Below, one piece after another: positions 43,124 to 52,174 of a stretch of DNA of 64,000 bases. The notes under the pieces are model-generated. The model made no database searches. It had not been told where the DNA came from and saw only the letters and a list, made by a program, of their open reading frames with translations. The first letter of the stretch is position 1. Every line of letters starts with the position of its first letter. Source of the DNA: Pseudomonadales bacterium (lineage in GTDB: Bacteria; Pseudomonadota; Gammaproteobacteria; Pseudomonadales; UBA5518); the NCBI GenBank assembly GCA_024234165.1, contig JACKOP010000004.1, positions 281,001 to 345,000 of the forward strand, read 5' to 3'. The position numbers and the translations under genes are program-made.

Positions 43124-43810
43124 TCAAAGCAATTCAGACAGACTTTGTACCACCAGATCCGGGTGCTCGTCGCGCACGTCCTCGCCGTGGTTGTAGCCGT
43201 TTGCAACGCAGATCACGGCCACGCCGGCGGCCCGCGCAGCGTGCACGTCGTGACGCGAGTCACCAATCATCAGCGCGTCCTGCGCAGCGACGCCGCAGCG
43301 CGTCAACACCGCGCAGAGCGGCCCAGGCGCCGGCTTGGTACCGGCGCCCGAATCACCACCGAGCAGCACATCGAAGCGGATGGCCGGGAAAACCTGCTCG
43401 ACCACGCGCGCCGCGATCCGTTCGGGCTTGTTGGTCACGCACGCCAGGCGTACGCCCTCGCCGGCAAGCGCGTGCAGCAACGCACCCGCCCCGGGCATCG
43501 CACCGGTCCGTGCGGTGCAATCCGCACCGTAGCGCCCGAGGTAGGCTGCGAGCACCGCATCGATCCCGGCCTGCGGAACTTCGGCACCGCGCACATGCTG
43601 CAGCGCGTGTTGCACCAGCACGCGCGAGCCGCGCCCGACCCAGACGCGCACCCTTGCTGCGCCGACCGTCGCGTAACCGGCCGCGGCCAGTGCACCGTCC
43701 AGAGCGTGCGCGATATCCGGCACGCTGTCGACCAGCGTACCGTCCAGGTCGAGCATCGCCAGTGCGGGCAGGCGATCCGCAAGCACGCTGCGCAAACGAT
43801 CGAATGCCAT
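43124..43810 (-). CDS. gph: Phosphoglycolate phosphatase
   Basis: A 228-residue HAD-superfamily hydrolase. Motif I is LAMLDLDGTLVDSVPDIAHA, motif II lies near CVTNKPERIA, and motif III/IV is GDSGAGTKPAPGPL with ALMIGDSRHDVHAARAAGVA. It removes phosphate from 2-phosphoglycolate made during DNA end repair. The start ATG at 43810 lies 4 bases after the rpe stop. rpe-gph-trpE is the standard gammaproteobacterial order. Confidence 0.93.
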   Translation of the reverse strand: MAFDRLRSVLADRLPALAMLDLDGTLVDSVPDIAHALDGALAAAGYATVGAARVRVWVGRGSRVLVQHALQHVRGAEVPQAGIDAVLAAYLGRYGADCTARTGAMPGAGALLHALAGEGVRLACVTNKPERIAARVVEQVFPAIRFDVLLGGDSGAGTKPAPGPLCAVLTRCGVAAQDALMIGDSRHDVHAARAAGVAVICVANGYNHGEDVRDEHPDLVVQSLSELL

Positions 43811-43814
43811 CACC

Positions 43815-44492
43815 TCAGCCGTGCTGCACTTGCGCCAGCTCGGCGCGCATCGCTGCGATCGTGCGTGCGTAATCGGCAGTGCCGAAGATCGCCGAGCCCG
43901 CGACGAAGGTGTCGGCCCCAGCCTCGGCAGCCGCACGGATGTTGCCGACGCCGATACCACCATCGACCTCGAGACGGATCGGGTAGCCGCTGGCATCGAT
44001 CAGTGCTCGTGCCTCGCGCAGCTTGCCGAAGGTGGCCGGTATGAATTTCTGCCCGCCGAAACCAGGGTTTACCGACATCAACAGGATCATATCGAGCTTG
44101 TCCATCACGTAGCGCGCCGCCTCGAGTCCGCTGGCCGGATTGAAGACCAGCCCGGCCTTGCAACCCGCATCACGGATCACCTGCAGCGTACGATCGACGT
44201 GGGTGCTCGCGTCGGGATGAAAGGTGATGTAGGTGGCACCCGCCGCGGCGAAGCTGGCCGCGAGCGCGTCCACCGGCGTGACCATCAGATGCACATCGAT
44301 CGGTGCCTGCACCCCATGATCGCGCAGCGCACGACACACCATCGGTCCCAGCGTCAGGTTCGGCACGTAGTGATTGTCCATCACGTCGAAATGCACGATG
44401 TCAGCGCCGGCAGCGAGCACTGCATCGACCTCGGCGCCGAGGCGAGCGAAGTTCGCCGACAGTATCGACGGGGCAATCTGAAAGTCAGTCAT
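43815..44492 (-). CDS. rpe: Ribulose-phosphate 3-epimerase
   Basis: A 225-residue TIM-barrel metalloenzyme of the pentose phosphate pathway. Motifs: IAPSILSANFARLGAEVDAV, DIVHFDVMDNHYVPNLTLGP, VHLMVTPVD, LLMSVNPGFGGQKFIP and RLEVDGGIGVGNI. The ATG at 44492 (MTDFQIAPSIL) is preferred to an in-frame ATG 33 bases upstream. It is divergent from the DUF3530 gene at 44696. Confidence 0.96.
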   Translation of the reverse strand: MTDFQIAPSILSANFARLGAEVDAVLAAGADIVHFDVMDNHYVPNLTLGPMVCRALRDHGVQAPIDVHLMVTPVDALAASFAAAGATYITFHPDASTHVDRTLQVIRDAGCKAGLVFNPASGLEAARYVMDKLDMILLMSVNPGFGGQKFIPATFGKLREARALIDASGYPIRLEVDGGIGVGNIRAAAEAGADTFVAGSAIFGTADYARTIAAMRAELAQVQHG

Positions 44493-44695
44493 CGCGGGAT
44501 TCCATGCACGTACCAGATCCATCATTGCAGGGTCGGGCGAGTGGTCACCCGGACGGGCGCGTGCCGGTCAGACCATCCTGGAGGCGACCGGCCGGTCCCC
44601 GCACGCGCACGCTCCGGTCGGGCAGCGATTCTACCGGATGGTGTTGCCGAAAAGCTGCCGCGACGCATCGGGGCCAGCCCTCGTATACTCGCAGC

Positions 44696-45469
44696 ATGCA
44701 TAGTGCAGTCCGCTGCTTCGCCGCCTTCGTTCTTGGGTGCCTGTGGTGCATGGGCAGCGTGGCCGACGATGAAACGCGCGCGCTCAACGCTGCCGGCGGG
44801 GAATTCACGACGTTCGTGCGTACGGCGCGGGGCACGCCCCACGGCACACTGGTGCTGTTGCCGGCCGACGGCGCACACCCCGAGGCAGTCGAGGCGATGG
44901 AGCGCCTGCGGCGTGATCTGCCGACGCATGGCTGGACGACCTGGCTGATCACGCTCGACCCGCCTCCCGGCATCCGGTCAGGACGGATCGATCCCGGGGT
45001 GCAGCAGGAGCCATCGCAACCGCCCCCCGACGCCGGGCATGCCGAAGCGCTCGCGCGCTGGGCGGAGCATGGCGAGGCGCGCATCGCGGCAACGCTGACT
45101 GCTGCACGCGCAGCGAACCCGACGGTGGTGCTGGCAGCGGCGGGACCTGCGGCCGCGCTGCTGCTGCACGCGCTTCCCGGCGCCACGGCAGCGCTGTTGA
45201 TCGAGCCGGTGGAGTTGCCGGGCCTCGCCCTCGCGTGGCCACAACCACTGCCGGCACCGGTCATGGAAATACTGCGTCCGGCACTTGCGATCCAGCGTCC
45301 CCCACCGGCGCGAGGCAGCAGCGACCACGAGGCAGCACGACGCTATCGCCGCCTGCTGATCGATGTCACGAACGTGGAGCCTTTCGGCGTGGAGACGCTG
45401 CTCACCCGCCGCGTGCGCGGCTGGCTGTCGACGCTGCAGCCAGCGTCCGCTGCTGCAGCCGCCGATTGA
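44696..45469 (+). CDS. DUF3530-like secreted protein
   Basis: A 257-residue protein with an N-terminal signal peptide (AVRCFAAFVLGCLWCMGSVA). The body suggests an alpha/beta-hydrolase-like fold: GTLVLLPADGAHPEAVEAME, LPTHGWTTWLITLDPP and TVVLAAAGPAAALLLHALPG. These features resemble DUF3530, often encoded near lptD in Pseudomonas-like genomes. The usual hydrolase GxSxG reads AAGPAA, so a catalytic serine is not visible and the role is unknown. A tatact hexamer lies 7 bases before the ATG. Its last 68 bases overlap the 3' end of murU on the other strand. Confidence 0.68.
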   Translation: MHSAVRCFAAFVLGCLWCMGSVADDETRALNAAGGEFTTFVRTARGTPHGTLVLLPADGAHPEAVEAMERLRRDLPTHGWTTWLITLDPPPGIRSGRIDPGVQQEPSQPPPDAGHAEALARWAEHGEARIAATLTAARAANPTVVLAAAGPAAALLLHALPGATAALLIEPVELPGLALAWPQPLPAPVMEILRPALAIQRPPPARGSSDHEAARRYRRLLIDVTNVEPFGVETLLTRRVRGWLSTLQPASAAAAAD

Positions 45470-46124
45470 GTGCCGCATAGCGCTCCGGGGTGCCGACGTC
45501 TTCCCAGTCTCCCGTCCACAATTCCGCGCTGAGCAGCCCTGCTGCCGCCGCACGACGCAACGGCTCGCGCAGCGGGAATATCTCATCGTTCCAGCCGTCG
45601 AGCAGCGCCGGGGCAAGCAGCCCGATGCCGGCGTAGGTACAGCGCACCCCTTCATCAGCCAGACCAACGCTGCCTGCTGCATCGAGACTGAAGTCGCCAG
45701 CGGCATGCTGTGGCGGATTGGGCACCAGCACGAGATGAGCGACGCGCGGCCTCGCGAGCGCATGGCGCGCAAGGCGCGCCAGCGGGTAATCACTCCAGAT
45801 ATCACCGGCAATCAGCAGGAAAGGATCGCTGCCGAGCAGCGGCAGCGCGCGACGGATGCCGCCGCCGGTATCCAGCGGAACGCCCGGCTCACGGCTGTAG
45901 ACGATACGCACACCGAAGGCGCTGCCATCGCCGAGCACCTGCTCGATCTGCTCACCGAGCCACGAGACGTTGATCACCAGTTCACGCACGCCCGCACCGG
46001 CCAACGCATCGATGTGATAGCGGATCATCGGTTTGCCGGCGAGCGGCAGCAGTGGCTTCGGCGTGACTTCGGTGAGCGGACGCAGACGCGTACCAAGCCC
46101 GGCGGCAAGAATCATCGCCTTCAT
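45402..46124 (-). CDS. murU: N-acetylmuramate-1-phosphate uridylyltransferase
   Basis: A 240-residue nucleotidyltransferase starting MKAMILAAGLGTRLRPLTEV with TPKPLLPLAGKPMI; later motifs are NVSWLGEQIEQVLGDGSAFG, GGGIRRALPLLG, LLIAGDIWSDYP and DWEDVGTPERYAALN. In Pseudomonas, MurU makes UDP-MurNAc from MurNAc-1-phosphate in a wall-recycling route that bypasses de novo synthesis. It overlaps the amgK stop by 4 bases, which supports this rather than a generic sugar nucleotidyltransferase. Its C-terminus overlaps the convergent DUF3530 gene. Confidence 0.88.
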   Translation of the reverse strand: MKAMILAAGLGTRLRPLTEVTPKPLLPLAGKPMIRYHIDALAGAGVRELVINVSWLGEQIEQVLGDGSAFGVRIVYSREPGVPLDTGGGIRRALPLLGSDPFLLIAGDIWSDYPLARLARHALARPRVAHLVLVPNPPQHAAGDFSLDAAGSVGLADEGVRCTYAGIGLLAPALLDGWNDEIFPLREPLRRAAAAGLLSAELWTGDWEDVGTPERYAALNRRLQQRTLAAASTASRARGG

Positions 46125-47137
46125 GGTTCGTGGTACCACGGCTGCATGCGCGCTACCGGCAACACACGCGAGGCGAACCAGCGACCGAATTCGGCGGTTT
46201 CCGGGTGCGCGAGCGCAACCTCGAGCGTGTAGCGCATCACCAGCGGCAGATCACGCAGGTATCCGCGCTTGGCATCGCGCAGCCACAGGCGCGCAAAGAT
46301 GCCGAGCACCTTGATGTGACGCTGCAACCCCATCCAGTCGAACCAGCGCATGAAGGTGCCAACGGACACCTCCGGCGGCAAAGTGCCCGCTGCACGCGCG
46401 CGCGCCGCGAAATGCCCTGCCCACGCTGCAACCCGTTCGGCAGGCCACGCCACATAGCAGTCGCGCAGCAGCGACACCGCGTCGTAGGTCAGCGGACCGC
46501 TGACCGCGTCCTGGAAATCGATCACCCCGAGCCCGCCTTCGGGCAGCAGCATCAGGTTGCGCGAGTGGTAGTCGCGGTGCACGAAGACCTGCGGCTGTGC
46601 GAGCGCGCTGGCAATCAGGCGATCGAACAGCGCGCCCAGCAGGGCTTCTTCACCGACATCCAGCGTGATGCCCAGCAGCCGTTCGAGGTACCAGTGTGGA
46701 AACAGCGCCATTTCCTGCTGCAGCAACCCGGCCGAATAGGAGGGCAGCTGCCAGCCATCGTGCGAGGTCCGGGCTCGCTGCATGCACAGCAGGACATCGA
46801 GCGCGCGCCCGTAAAGCACGTCGACGCTCGACTCATCGAGCGCCGCGAGCAGCAACGCATCACCCAGGTCTTCGAGCAGCAGAAAACCCTCGGCAGCTCC
46901 GTGCGCAAGCACCTGGGGCGCATGCACGCCGGAGGCGCGCAGCATCGCGGCGATGCGCGTGAACTCGATGTTGCGCTCCGTATCTGGCGGAGCGAACACC
47001 GCGATACGCGACGGTGTGCAGCCGAGCAAGCGGAAATAGCGCCTGAAACTGGCATCGCCCGCCACCGCGACGAGCCGCAGGTCTTCGCCCGGCACCGCCG
47101 CGATCCGATTCGCGCACCAGCGCAACAAGGCTTCCAT
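46121..47137 (-). CDS. amgK: Anomeric MurNAc/GlcNAc kinase
   Basis: A 338-residue aminoglycoside-phosphotransferase-like kinase. AVAGDASFRRYFRL lies in the N-lobe, FLLLEDLGD in the hinge, VFVHRDYHSRNLMLLPEGGL is the catalytic loop, and GVIDFQDAVSGPLTYDAVSL holds the metal-binding Asp. AmgK phosphorylates recycled MurNAc at C1 and passes it to MurU; the overlap with murU fits. The gene is divergent from lptD, with a gap of 181 bases. Confidence 0.88.
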   Translation of the reverse strand: MEALLRWCANRIAAVPGEDLRLVAVAGDASFRRYFRLLGCTPSRIAVFAPPDTERNIEFTRIAAMLRASGVHAPQVLAHGAAEGFLLLEDLGDALLLAALDESSVDVLYGRALDVLLCMQRARTSHDGWQLPSYSAGLLQQEMALFPHWYLERLLGITLDVGEEALLGALFDRLIASALAQPQVFVHRDYHSRNLMLLPEGGLGVIDFQDAVSGPLTYDAVSLLRDCYVAWPAERVAAWAGHFAARARAAGTLPPEVSVGTFMRWFDWMGLQRHIKVLGIFARLWLRDAKRGYLRDLPLVMRYTLEVALAHPETAEFGRWFASRVLPVARMQPWYHEP

Positions 47138-47212
47138 CGTCGATCCGGTTCTCCGCAGTCACAGTAGAGAGGGCGTCGGTGCCGCCAGTCGATCCGCGCG
47201 CCACGATGCCGC

Positions 47213-47218
47213 TATAAT
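47213..47218 (+). promoter_or_regulatory. Probable -10 element upstream of lptD
   Basis: A perfect TATAAT lies 100 bases before the lptD start. The region 16-18 bases upstream (around 47190) lacks a good -35 hexamer, so the site would need an activator or is weak. It is suited to drive the lptD-surA-pdxA-rsmA-apaH run. Confidence 0.4.
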
Positions 47219-47318
47219 GCCGGCCTTGGCCGAAGCGTGGTGCATTATCCACGGCCCATCGCAAACGAAAAGATCCGCGGCGAGGCGGCTACCTTTCCGA
47301 GGAACGGACCCGGACCGA

Positions 47319-49874
47319 ATGCAGAGCAAACCCTTTCTCATCCTGTGCTGCGCGATCGCTGGTCTCGGCGCTCTGGCCGCGCCATGCGTGAACGCAGGCA
47401 ACGGCGAGTGGCAGTGCCGGGCCGGTGCAGACGGCAACTGGGACTGCGTCAGCGTCACGCCCGCGGGAACCCCGTCGTCCGCAAGCACCGCAGCACGGCC
47501 AGCGCAGGCTCCCCGCCAACCGGTCGCGACGGGCGCCGATGCCCGGGCACAGTCGATGGACTGGGTGAGCATCGAAAACCTGACGCCGGAGCAGCGATCG
47601 GCGATCTCGGCACAGTGCCACGGCGCCTATGTCGAGCCGCCCGTGGGTGCGGCCGAGCGCGGCGAAACGGTTTTCGGCTCGATTCGTGCGTATGCCGCCG
47701 AATCGGAACTGCGACAGAACCCCGAGACGGCGAACTTCAGCGGTGACGTCACACTGAGCCTGGACAGCCGGCAGATGCGCGCCGACCGCGCGAGCTATTC
47801 GCGCGCCGAGGATCGTATCGACATCAGCGGCAATGTGCAGTACCGCGAACCCGGACTGCTGCTGCGCGGCGATTCGGCCTCGATCGAGGCAGCACGCAAC
47901 GCCGGCGAGATACGTGCGGCGCGGTTCGTGATGCACGCCGAGCATGCCCGCGGCGAAGCGGAACTCGTGCAGCGCAACAGCGACGGCAGCATCGATCTCA
48001 GCGAGACCGTCTACACCCGCTGCGAACCCGGACGCGACGACTGGCAGCTTGCGGCGGACGCGCTGCACCTCGACCGCGCGACCGGACAGGCCACCGCACG
48101 CAACGCCCGTCTCGAGGTGGGCGGCGTACCGGTGCTGTACACACCGTACCTGCGCTTTCCGATCGACGACCGCCGCATGAGCGGTCTGTTGTGGCCCACG
48201 ATCACGAACTCCACGCGAAACGGCTTCGACATCACGGTGCCGTACTACTTCAACCTTGCTCCGAACTACGATGCGACGCTGGTGTCGCGCTACACGAGCA
48301 GGCGCGGCATGCTCCTGGGCGGGGAAGTGCGCTACCTGAACCGCTGGAGCGAATGGAGCGCGAGCGGCTCCTATCTGCACAACGACGACACAGCAGATCG
48401 GGAACGCTGGATCAGCGGCATCGAGCACGCGGGAACGCCGATGCCGGGCATGCTGACCCGCATCAGCTACGCCAAGGCGAGCGACAGGCTCTACCTGCGC
48501 GACCTGAGTTCGACCGGACTCGACGTGAAGCGCTCGACCCATCTGGAACAGATGGGGGAGCTTTCCTACCGCGTTGGTGAACGCTGGCTGGTCGGTGCCA
48601 CTGTGCAACAGTACCAGGTGCTCGATCCCGAACTCGCCGAACCCTACCGCATGCGGCCGCGACTGCAGGCCGAACGCGCAGCAGGAGGTGAACCATTCGT
48701 GGTCGATTACGGTCTGATCAGCGAAATGACCGTGTTCGACCACCCCGATCCAACCGCACTGACCGGTGAACGGTTGTACCTGGAGCCGCGCATCACCTAT
48801 CCGCTGGAGTGGGCCGCGCTGTTCGTACGCCCGATGCTCGGCTATCAGATGATCCGCTACCGTCTCGACGAAAAGGCGTATGGCAGCGACTCTCCGTCGG
48901 CGGCAGCCCCGATGGCGAGTCTGGATGTCGGATATTTCCTCGAACGCGACACTCGCATGTTCGGTCGGAGCTTCCTGCAGACGCTGGAGCCCAGGCTCTA
49001 CTATCTGCGGGTCGGTTACGACAGCCAGAACGACGTGCCGAACTTCGATTCCTCCGACCTGACGTTCAGCTTCAACCAACTGTTCCGCAACACCCGCTTC
49101 AGCGGCCATGACCGTATTGCCGACGCGAACCAGCTGTCGCTCAGCCTGAGCTCGCGGCTGATCGACGAGGCGAGCGGTCGTGAACTGCTGACTGCCAGCG
49201 TGGGGCAGATCCTCTATTTCGAGGACCGTCGCGTGACGGTTTGCGACGGTTCGATACGCACCTACGACAAGCCCGGATGCCGCAGCCCGCAGACGCTTCC
49301 AGGTCCTCTTCCATGGCATGGCCAGACGGTGGCCGACCCTTCGGCGTCGAGCTCGCAGATCGCGGCGGAAGTGCAGGTCCAGCCGTCGCAGGCGTTGTGG
49401 CTGAGCGCCACCACGCTCCTGGACACCGGCAGCAGCCGCATCAATGAAGGCGGCGTGCTGATGCACTGGATCCCGGCCGAGGATACCGTGCTCAATTTCG
49501 GCTATCGCTACCGGCGCGAACAACATTCCTTCGATGCCGCCGGTCGGGCCATCGACGAGAACATCGATCAGGCCGACGTCTCGGCAGCACTGCCCGTGGC
49601 AGACAACTGGCGGGTCTTCGCGCGCTATCAATATGACATCACGAACAACCAGAATCTCGAGTCGCTCGCCGGCCTGGAGTACAGCGCCTGCTGCTGGACG
49701 GTGCGCATGGTGTACCAGGAGGGACTCGACTGGTACAAGGGACGTGACGCCGGGTTCTACCTGCAGTTCGTACTGCGTGGCCTGGGCGGCCTGGGCAAGG
49801 ACATCGACCAGTTGCTGCAGCGCAGCATCTTCAACTTTGGCGAACGACGGGGGGCAGGCGGGTTTGCGTACTGA
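47319..49874 (+). CDS. lptD: LPS-assembly protein LptD
   Basis: An 851-residue outer-membrane beta-barrel that inserts lipopolysaccharide into the outer leaflet with LptE. A signal peptide (FLILCCAIAGLGALAAP) is followed by a Cys-containing segment (CRAGADGNWDC), an OstA/LptA-type jellyroll domain (NFSGDVTLSLDSRQMRADRA), and the barrel from about residue 270. EYSACCWTVRMVYQ near the C-terminus carries the paired Cys that form inter-domain disulfides in E. coli LptD. The ATG at 47319 is chosen for the signal peptide. surA, encoding its folding chaperone, follows 13 bases later. Confidence 0.95.
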   Translation: MQSKPFLILCCAIAGLGALAAPCVNAGNGEWQCRAGADGNWDCVSVTPAGTPSSASTAARPAQAPRQPVATGADARAQSMDWVSIENLTPEQRSAISAQCHGAYVEPPVGAAERGETVFGSIRAYAAESELRQNPETANFSGDVTLSLDSRQMRADRASYSRAEDRIDISGNVQYREPGLLLRGDSASIEAARNAGEIRAARFVMHAEHARGEAELVQRNSDGSIDLSETVYTRCEPGRDDWQLAADALHLDRATGQATARNARLEVGGVPVLYTPYLRFPIDDRRMSGLLWPTITNSTRNGFDITVPYYFNLAPNYDATLVSRYTSRRGMLLGGEVRYLNRWSEWSASGSYLHNDDTADRERWISGIEHAGTPMPGMLTRISYAKASDRLYLRDLSSTGLDVKRSTHLEQMGELSYRVGERWLVGATVQQYQVLDPELAEPYRMRPRLQAERAAGGEPFVVDYGLISEMTVFDHPDPTALTGERLYLEPRITYPLEWAALFVRPMLGYQMIRYRLDEKAYGSDSPSAAAPMASLDVGYFLERDTRMFGRSFLQTLEPRLYYLRVGYDSQNDVPNFDSSDLTFSFNQLFRNTRFSGHDRIADANQLSLSLSSRLIDEASGRELLTASVGQILYFEDRRVTVCDGSIRTYDKPGCRSPQTLPGPLPWHGQTVADPSASSSQIAAEVQVQPSQALWLSATTLLDTGSSRINEGGVLMHWIPAEDTVLNFGYRYRREQHSFDAAGRAIDENIDQADVSAALPVADNWRVFARYQYDITNNQNLESLAGLEYSACCWTVRMVYQEGLDWYKGRDAGFYLQFVLRGLGGLGKDIDQLLQRSIFNFGERRGAGGFAY

Positions 49875-49887
49875 CAGGAATTCGACG

Positions 49888-51174
49888 ATGGGCCGACTGC
49901 TTGCGACTGCCGTGGCGCTGCTGTGCTGGTTCGGCATGAGTGCTGGCGCGTTGGCACAGGTGCAGCCACTCGACCGCGTGGTCGCGATCGTCAACGACGA
50001 CATCATCCTCGCCAGCGAGTATCAGGCCCGGCTGCACCAGGTCCTGGAAAACATTGCCCGGCAGAACATCGAACAACCGCCTCGTGACGTGGTTGCGCGA
50101 CAGGTACTCGACCGCCTGGTGCTCGAACATATCCAACTGCGCATGGGGCAACGCGCCGGGGTTCGCATCAGCGACGAGCAACTGAACGAAGCGATCAGCA
50201 ACATGGCCCACCAGAACGGAATGAGTCTGGAGCAGTTCCGCGCACGCCTGGAGGCCGAAGGCGATTCCTACGCAGCGGTGCGCGAACAGGTGCGCCAGGA
50301 AATGATTCTGTCACGCGTGCAACAGGGCAATGTGCGCAGCCGGGTACAGGTCACGGAACGCGAAGTCGACGACTTCCTGGCTTCCGAAGAAGGCCAGAAG
50401 CGCACGGCTGCCGTCTACCACATCGGTCACCTGTTGCTGCCGCTGTCGAAGGACGCATCCCTCGAGGACGAGCACGGCGCGATCGCATACATGGAAGGCC
50501 TGCGTGAACGTCTCGCCGATGGTGACGCCTTCGAGCGTTTCATGCATGCACCGGACAAATCGCGCTACGCCCTGACCGGCGGTGATCTGGGCTGGCGCCT
50601 TGCGAGCGACCTGCCAAACGTCTTCAGCGACACGGTGCCGGCACTGGGCGTCGGCGCGATCTCCGAACCGGTGCGCAGCCCGAGCGGTGTGCACCTCGTG
50701 AAGCTGTTCGAAAAACGCGGTGGCAGTGAACAGGTCACACAGCAGACCCATGTACGCCATATCCTGGTCAAGCCTTCCGAAATCCGTACCGACGAGCAGA
50801 CACGCGAGCTCGCACAGAGCCTGCACGATCGCCTGGTCGCCGGAGAAGACTTCGGCAAGCTCGCGCGCAAGTACTCCGAGGACATCGGATCGGCCCTCGA
50901 GGGTGGTGACCTTGGCTGGACCAACCCGGGCCAGATGGTGCCGGAATTCGAACAGGTCATGAACCAGACCGGAGCGGGCGAGATCAGCGCACCCTTCCAC
51001 ACCCAATTCGGTTGGCATGTGCTGCAGGTCGAGGAACGCCGCAGCGAGGATCTCAGTGACGAGATGCGTCGCAACCAGGCGCGCAACATCCTCTACGGCC
51101 AGAAATACGATGAAGAGCTGAACAACTGGCTGCAGAAAATCCGGGATGAGGCCTTTGTCGAGATCAAGATCTGA
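49888..51174 (+). CDS. surA: Periplasmic chaperone/PPIase SurA
   Basis: A 428-residue chaperone for outer-membrane proteins including LptD. The signal peptide is GRLLATAVALLCWFGMSAGA. The N-terminal chaperone domain starts VQPLDRVVAIVNDDIILASE. Two parvulin domains follow: YHIGHLLLPLS with GGDLGWRLASDLP, and VRHILVKPSEIRTDEQ with GGDLGWTNPGQMVPEFE. The C-terminal helix ends LNNWLQKIRDEAFVEIKI. Its last 29 bases overlap pdxA. Confidence 0.96.
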   Translation: MGRLLATAVALLCWFGMSAGALAQVQPLDRVVAIVNDDIILASEYQARLHQVLENIARQNIEQPPRDVVARQVLDRLVLEHIQLRMGQRAGVRISDEQLNEAISNMAHQNGMSLEQFRARLEAEGDSYAAVREQVRQEMILSRVQQGNVRSRVQVTEREVDDFLASEEGQKRTAAVYHIGHLLLPLSKDASLEDEHGAIAYMEGLRERLADGDAFERFMHAPDKSRYALTGGDLGWRLASDLPNVFSDTVPALGVGAISEPVRSPSGVHLVKLFEKRGGSEQVTQQTHVRHILVKPSEIRTDEQTRELAQSLHDRLVAGEDFGKLARKYSEDIGSALEGGDLGWTNPGQMVPEFEQVMNQTGAGEISAPFHTQFGWHVLQVEERRSEDLSDEMRRNQARNILYGQKYDEELNNWLQKIRDEAFVEIKI

Positions 51175-52174
51175 CCCAACCGAGGCGGTCATCGCACTGA
51201 CGCCGGGCGAGCCGGCGGGGATTGGTCCAGAACTCGTCCTGACGCTGGCGCGGGAAGGCTTCGACTTTCCGCTGGTTGCAATTGCCGACCCGAAGATGCT
51301 CACCGAGCGTGCCCGGCAGCTCGGATTCGCACTCGAGCTGCTGCCTCCCGCACCCTTGCCGTCGCCGCCGGACAGCCTGCGCGTGCTGCCGGTGCCACTC
51401 GCGAGCACGACTACGCCCGGACGTCTCGATCCTGCCAATGCCGCAGGCGTCCTGGCCACACTCCAGGCAGCGGTCGATGGCTGCCTGCAGGGGCGCTTCG
51501 CGGCGCTGGTGACGGGTCCGGTACACAAGGGTGTGATCAACGAGGCCGGGATCGCGTTCACCGGTCACACCGAATTCCTGGCGCAAGCAACGTGCGTACC
51601 TCGCGTGGTGATGATGCTGGCGACGCCCGGACTGCGCGTGGCGCTGGCGACGACGCACGTGCCACTGCACACGGTACCCCGACTGGTCACGCGTGGCATG
51701 CTGGAAGAAGTGCTGCGCATCCTGCATCACGACCTGCGGCACCATTTCGGCATCGAGCGCCCGCGCATACTGGTAGCCGGCTTGAATCCGCACGCTGGCG
51801 AAGGGGGGCATCTGGGGTGCGAAGAGATCGAGGTGATCTCACCGGCGCTCGAGGCGCTGCGTGCCGACGGCATGGATCTCATCGGCCCGCTGCCAGCCGA
51901 TACCTTGTTCACGCCGGCACGGTTGTGCACGGCAGATGCCGTGCTGACGATGTACCACGACCAGGGGCTGCCGGTACTGAAGCACATCGGCTTCGGCAGA
52001 TCTGTGAACATCACTCTCGGGCTGCCGATCATCCGCACCTCGGTCGACCACGGCACTGCGCTCGATCTGGCCGGCAGTGGCACTGCCGACACCGGCAGCC
52101 TGCGCTGTGCACTGCAGACCGCACGCGACATGGTGGCCGGGAGCCGTGCACGACGTGCGGCGGATGCACGCTGA
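51146..52174 (+). CDS. pdxA: 4-hydroxythreonine-4-phosphate dehydrogenase
   Basis: A 342-residue zinc-dependent enzyme of pyridoxal phosphate synthesis. Motifs: LTPGEPAGIGPELVL, GPVHKGVINEAG, FTGHTEFLA and MYHDQGLPVLKHIGF (metal-binding His), and RTSVDHGTALDLAGSG. The only start in reach is the ATG at 51146, which lies inside the end of surA; the first about 14 residues (MRPLSRSRSDPTEA) are not conserved-looking. The last base of its stop is the first base of the rsmA ATG. Confidence 0.94.
   Translation: MRPLSRSRSDPTEAVIALTPGEPAGIGPELVLTLAREGFDFPLVAIADPKMLTERARQLGFALELLPPAPLPSPPDSLRVLPVPLASTTTPGRLDPANAAGVLATLQAAVDGCLQGRFAALVTGPVHKGVINEAGIAFTGHTEFLAQATCVPRVVMMLATPGLRVALATTHVPLHTVPRLVTRGMLEEVLRILHHDLRHHFGIERPRILVAGLNPHAGEGGHLGCEEIEVISPALEALRADGMDLIGPLPADTLFTPARLCTADAVLTMYHDQGLPVLKHIGFGRSVNITLGLPIIRTSVDHGTALDLAGSGTADTGSLRCALQTARDMVAGSRARRAADAR

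Noticed and set aside
41582..44044. Open frame of 820 codons on the plus strand across trpE, gph and rpe
   Set aside because: It is antisense to three clear genes and its translation is rich in Arg, His and Gln without any known motif, a normal effect of high GC third positions.
47289..50006. Open frame of 905 codons on the minus strand across lptD
   Set aside because: Antisense to lptD, low-complexity His/Arg/Val composition, no domain, no ribosome site.
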